DNA of 9,319 nt from Candidatus Aminicenantota bacterium (GTDB taxonomy: Bacteria; Acidobacteriota; Aminicenantia; Aminicenantales; Aminicenantaceae): assembly GCA_023135995.1 (NCBI GenBank), contig JAGLRY010000133.1:1-9319 (forward strand), given 5' to 3'. Numbering within the stretch: position 1 is the stretch's first letter; each line of letters opens with the position of its first letter. Under the pieces are notes generated by a model, which was not told the origin of the DNA, did not search any database, and saw nothing but the letters and a program-made list of their open reading frames with translations. A program made the position numbers and the translations under genes. This document shows, piece after piece, positions 6,420 to 9,319 of the stretch.

Positions 6420-6497
6420 ACTGAATCCCTGTAAGGTTCCAAATCCGCGATGGCATGAATCACATTATTCAACAGGCCTTGGGAAACGTTTTTTGGT

Positions 6498-7145
6498 TCA
6501 GCTTAGCTTGGAGGATTCGAAAAAGGGGCAGAGATGGTTTAAAGGGCATTCAGAGCACTTGGGCTTCCGCGCCTGACAGACCTGCCTGCCGTAATTCACA
6601 AGCATGTAATTAAAATCGAGCCAGTCTTCCCTGGGAACAATGTGCAGTAGATCCTGCTCGATCTTGTCGGGATTCTTTTCCCTGCTCAGCCCTAATCGTC
6701 CCGAAAGCCGTTTGACATGCGTGTCCACGGCAATCCCCTCAGACTTCTGATATCCGCTGGAGAGCACGATGTTCGCTGTTTTTCTCGCCACACCTGGAAG
6801 GGTGATAAGATCTGCCATGTTATCCGGGACTTTGCCCGAAAACTCCTCAACGATCTGAGTGGCTGCTCCAATGATATTTTTGGCCTTGTTCCGAAAAAAT
6901 CCTGTAGAGCGAATCTCCTCCTCCAATTGCCCTTGATCCGCCCAGGCAAATTCCTCAGCGGACTTATACTTCTGGAAGAGCATGGGTGTGATCTGATTAA
7001 CTCTCTCATCCGTACATTGGGCAGAGAGGATTGTTGCGACAAGAATTTGTAAGGGGTTCCGGAATGTCAGAGCTGTACGGCTCTTCGGATAAGTCTTATG
7101 CAAAATCCGGATGATCTCTTTGATACGCTTCTCTACATTTTCCAT
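6498..7145 (-). CDS. nth: Endonuclease III (DNA glycosylase/AP lyase)
   Basis: Base-excision-repair enzyme that removes oxidised pyrimidines and nicks the resulting abasic site; 215 aa, standard length. The helix-hairpin-helix LPGVARKTAN at 116-125 carries the catalytic Lys122, and the catalytic Asp141 lies in VDTHV (140-144). The C-terminal [4Fe-4S] loop is complete with Cys190, Cys197, Cys200 and Cys206 (CX6CX2CX5C). ILSAQCTDERVN at 39-50 is the usual N-terminal family signature. The start is ATG 7145 with AGAGGT seven bases upstream. It follows the site-2 protease gene by 43 nt and is separated from the VOC gene by 146 nt, the largest gap in the minus-strand run, so a secondary promoter downstream is possible. 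Confidence 0.95.
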   Translation of the reverse strand: MENVEKRIKEIIRILHKTYPKSRTALTFRNPLQILVATILSAQCTDERVNQITPMLFQKYKSAEEFAWADQGQLEEEIRSTGFFRNKAKNIIGAATQIVEEFSGKVPDNMADLITLPGVARKTANIVLSSGYQKSEGIAVDTHVKRLSGRLGLSREKNPDKIEQDLLHIVPREDWLDFNYMLVNYGRQVCQARKPKCSECPLNHLCPFFESSKLS

Positions 7146-7168
7146 CGCATGACCTCTTCAAGCAGGGA

Positions 7169-7180
7169 TCTCTCGAGAGA
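7169..7180. repeat. 12-bp perfect palindrome between the protease gene and nth
   Basis: TCTCTCGAGAGA reads the same on both strands and sits in the 43-nt gap between the site-2 protease stop and the nth start. No T-run follows in the direction of transcription, so it is not a classical terminator. It may be a processing hairpin, an operator or chance. Confidence 0.3.
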
Positions 7181-7188
7181 AAACCTCT

Positions 7189-8304
7189 CTAGGCACCCAG
7201 GTCTTTACGGAGCTGAATAAAACGGAGAATATCCGTACGGCAGATGATCCCCGCCACTCTATCGCCATCCATCACAGGGACTTGATGAATCTCTTTTGCG
7301 GTCAGACTATTCAGGATAGCGCTGCCATCAGAATCAAGGGAAACAGCTTCCAATTTATCACGTGGCGTCATGATCTCGGCCACAGGAGTTTCTGCCCATT
7401 TCTCACGAGGGACAGTTTTCACATCCTCCAAACAGACGATCCCCTTGAGAACACCTTCATCCTGGACGAGGAACACTCGTTCTTTCTGCCGCAGGATGTA
7501 TGCATCGACCAGGTCCTGGACGAGCAGTGTGCTGGGAACCGCATGGAAGTCCTTGGTCATCAATTCGCTTGCACTCACACCTTTGAGCAGGGACTCAACC
7601 ATAACTCGCTGGTATCCTCTGACCGCAGCGCTGTGGAGAAACCAACCGACAAAGACCAACCAAAAGCCTGAAAGGCTACCCCTTAGGATTTGAAGAATTC
7701 CGATAAAAATCAGAAAAAAAGCAAAACCCTGGCCCACCCGGGATGCGATCTGTGTCGCCTTTCTCAGATCTCCGGTGACCTTCCAGATGATGGACCGCAG
7801 GACTCTTCCGCCATCCATGGGAAAGCCAGGAAGGAGATTAAATACAGCCAGGATAATGTTGATCATGGCTAAATAGGAAACAACAGCGCCAAGGGGTTCA
7901 CTCATTCCTTTCAGAAAAAAAGAGAGAACGAACGCCACAACACCAATAGCAAAACTCGTCAAGGGGCCCACCAAAGCCATGAAGAATTCTTGCACCGGTT
8001 GTTTGGGCTCTTCGCTGATCTGCGCCACACCCCCCAGAATGAAAAGAGTGATGCTTTTGACCTTCTCTCCCTGGGCTATGGCGACAAGCGAGTGGGACAG
8101 CTCGTGGATCAGCACAGAGGCAAATATCAGCAAGCTTGTCATCAGCCCGATCAGCCAGTGCTGGAAAGGGGGCCAATCGGGAAACCTCTCGGGAAAATAG
8201 GACGAAGCCAAGGACCAGGTAAAAAGGATCAGAATGACGAACCAGCTGGAGTCGATACGGATCTCTATGCCCACGATCCTCCCCACGCGCCATGAATGCT
8301 TCAT
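7189..8304 (-). CDS. Site-2 protease family zinc metalloprotease with two CBS domains
   Basis: Integral-membrane M50 protease (371 aa) of the type that cuts transmembrane segments in regulated intramembrane proteolysis. The zinc motif HELSH is at residues 67-71 in a hydrophobic helix, and the third ligand is Asp164 in NLLPGFPMDGGRVLRS. Hydrophobic segments lie near 21-36, 50-66, 105-131, 139-158 and 194-227. The cytosolic C-terminus has two CBS modules (about 246-300 and 306-365), which in related proteins sense adenine nucleotides. I chose ATG 8304, with AAGGA seven bases upstream, over an in-frame TTG at 8322 that lies inside nadA. This leaves 10 nt after the nadA stop. The substrate is unknown: no anti-sigma factor or sigma gene lies nearby. 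Confidence 0.92.
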   Translation of the reverse strand: MKHSWRVGRIVGIEIRIDSSWFVILILFTWSLASSYFPERFPDWPPFQHWLIGLMTSLLIFASVLIHELSHSLVAIAQGEKVKSITLFILGGVAQISEEPKQPVQEFFMALVGPLTSFAIGVVAFVLSFFLKGMSEPLGAVVSYLAMINIILAVFNLLPGFPMDGGRVLRSIIWKVTGDLRKATQIASRVGQGFAFFLIFIGILQILRGSLSGFWLVFVGWFLHSAAVRGYQRVMVESLLKGVSASELMTKDFHAVPSTLLVQDLVDAYILRQKERVFLVQDEGVLKGIVCLEDVKTVPREKWAETPVAEIMTPRDKLEAVSLDSDGSAILNSLTAKEIHQVPVMDGDRVAGIICRTDILRFIQLRKDLGA

Positions 8305-8314
8305 CTCGCTTTCC

Positions 8315-9223
8315 TTACCCAATACGGATCATTTTCTCAATGGCCCCTCTTGCCCTCTGGCTTATTTCATCGGGCACATCGACCTTGAACACCATTTCCC
8401 TGAGCGATCGCAACACTTTAGGCAAGTCAATTTTTTTCATGTTCGAGCAGATGGCATGATCTCGAACGGGAACAAAATGGGTCTTTGGGTTGAGCTTATT
8501 GAGGCGGTGGATGATCCCCTCCTCGGTTCCCAGAATGACATCTTTTTTATCCGTGACTAGCGCTTCCTTGACCATTTTTCCGGTGGATAACACCTTGTCG
8601 GCCAGGTCGATGACTTCCGGGCGACACTCGGGGTGCACCCACACCTCGGCGTCTGGGAAGAGGTCTCGTTTGTCCTGGACATGCCTGGCTCGAAAGTTGT
8701 GGTGCACATAACAGTATCCATCCCAAGGGATGACTTTTTTATCCGTAAAACGGGCAACGTAAGCGGCAAGATTCTTGTCCGGTACAAAAAGGATCGTATC
8801 ATCCTGGATGGATTCTACCACTTTGAGAGCGTTGGAGGATGTGCAACAGATATCACACTCGGCCTTGACTTCTGCGGATGTGTTGACATAACAGACTACT
8901 TTTTTTCCTGGGTATTCCTCCTTCCAATGTCTCAGTTCCTCAGCGGTGATCATGTCTGCCATGGGACAACCGGCTTGGATGTCGGGAATGAGGACAGTCT
9001 TATCTGGAGCCAAGATCGCCGCCGTCTCTGCCATGAAATGGACTCCACAGAAGACGATGACATCACAGTCCAGCTTTGCGGCTTCACGGCTCAACTGCAG
9101 GGAATCGCCGACAAAATCAGCGATGTCCTGCACATCCGGTATTTGGTAATTATGGGCTATGACGACTGCTTTCCGCTTGTCCTTCAACCGTTCGATTTCG
9201 TCTACAATCTTTCTCTTTTCCAC
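8315..9223 (-). CDS. nadA: Quinolinate synthase
   Basis: Condenses iminoaspartate with dihydroxyacetone phosphate to quinolinate in de novo NAD synthesis, using an oxygen-sensitive [4Fe-4S] cluster. At 302 aa it belongs to the short form, as in Thermotoga maritima. The three cluster ligands are Cys86 (AGCPMADM), Cys171 (GYCYVHHNF) and Cys259 (HAICSNMK), one per domain. Other family blocks are AHNYQ (23-27), DSLQLSREA (40-48), NTSAEVKAE (114-122), TSSNA (128-132) and HPEC (197-200). The start is GTG 9223 (AGAGGT about nine bases upstream); an ATG at 9240 is in another frame. No nadB or nadC is visible; they would lie outside the window. It is probably the first gene of the minus-strand run, but the window ends 96 nt upstream, so an earlier gene cannot be excluded. 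Confidence 0.95.
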   Translation of the reverse strand: MEKRKIVDEIERLKDKRKAVVIAHNYQIPDVQDIADFVGDSLQLSREAAKLDCDVIVFCGVHFMAETAAILAPDKTVLIPDIQAGCPMADMITAEELRHWKEEYPGKKVVCYVNTSAEVKAECDICCTSSNALKVVESIQDDTILFVPDKNLAAYVARFTDKKVIPWDGYCYVHHNFRARHVQDKRDLFPDAEVWVHPECRPEVIDLADKVLSTGKMVKEALVTDKKDVILGTEEGIIHRLNKLNPKTHFVPVRDHAICSNMKKIDLPKVLRSLREMVFKVDVPDEISQRARGAIEKMIRIG

Positions 9224-9319
9224 TTTTTCTTACCTCTCATGCCTATTTGCCTGGATTATTCACGAGTCGAGGCCAACCCACCCCACCCTTACATAAAGGT
9301 TGAGGCAGTGGCCCACGAA
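9224..9319 (-). other. nadA upstream region, G-rich on the coding strand
   Basis: Read in the nadA direction, the segment has GGGTGGGGTGGGTTGG (9288-9273), then AATAAT at 9260-9255 as a possible -10 box without a good -35 partner. All three minus-strand frames end within it (stops at 9289-9291, 9260-9262 and 9243-9245), so the tail of an upstream gene may enter from the right edge, but nothing is recognisable. Confidence 0.3.

Noticed and set aside
8305..8322. TTG start at 8322 for the site-2 protease
   Set aside because: The ATG at 8304 has a well-spaced AAGGA site, whereas the TTG lies in the nadA coding end without a comparable site.
9239..9319. Plus-strand frame open from ATG 9239 to the window edge as a divergent gene
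   Set aside because: It has no ribosome binding site, would start inside the nadA ribosome binding region, and is only 27 codons long in the window with no recognisable sequence.

Overview
The window looks like bacterial chromosome with about 50% G+C, tight gene packing and ordinary Shine-Dalgarno sites. Four of the eight main proteins (SdhB, AmrS, Nth, NadA) carry intact iron-sulfur motifs, one of them a glycyl-radical-activase-like radical SAM enzyme. This points to an anaerobe. A Desulfobacterota-like (deltaproteobacterial) host is my best guess from gene content, not something the sequence proves. I see no insertion sequence, CRISPR array, tRNA, rRNA or phage gene.

Layout. (1) Positions 1-603 hold no convincing gene. 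They carry a possible promoter (102-130), two compact hairpins (366-382 and 400-422), a 14-bp inverted repeat (514-527) and a strong sigma70-type promoter (541-569) that fits the next gene. (2) Positions 604-3063, plus strand: the flavoprotein and iron-sulfur subunits of a succinate dehydrogenase/fumarate reductase (sdhA, sdhB), with all flavin, active-site and cluster ligands present but no membrane-anchor gene beside them. (3) Positions 3060-9223, minus strand: a run of seven genes, in transcription order nadA (quinolinate synthase), a site-2 protease with two CBS domains, nth (endonuclease III), a VOC/glyoxalase-fold protein, amrS (AmmeMemoRadiSam-type radical SAM enzyme), archease, and rtcB (RNA ligase). 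Gaps are 5-43 nt or overlaps, except for 146 nt between nth and the VOC gene, where a 23-codon candidate small gene ends in an ATGA overlap with the VOC start. (4) Positions 9224-9319: a G-rich nadA leader running to the window edge.

How the genes fit together. SdhA and SdhB form the soluble half of the complex that links succinate/fumarate to the quinone pool; the anchor must be encoded elsewhere. Archease and RtcB are a known functional pair: archease activates RtcB guanylylation and turnover. They sit directly behind amrS with a one-base TAGTG overlap, so the three proteins are probably made together. NadA makes quinolinate for NAD. The protease, endonuclease III and VOC protein have no obvious common task and may simply share the transcript. 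The plus-strand and minus-strand units collide tail to tail, with their stop codons overlapping by four bases and no visible terminator between them.

The points most worth a second look are the amrS-archease-rtcB module without Memo or AMMECR1 nearby, the structured non-coding leader upstream of sdhA, the small frame at 6348-6419, and the terminator-less convergent junction. I see no clear evidence of a wholly new system.
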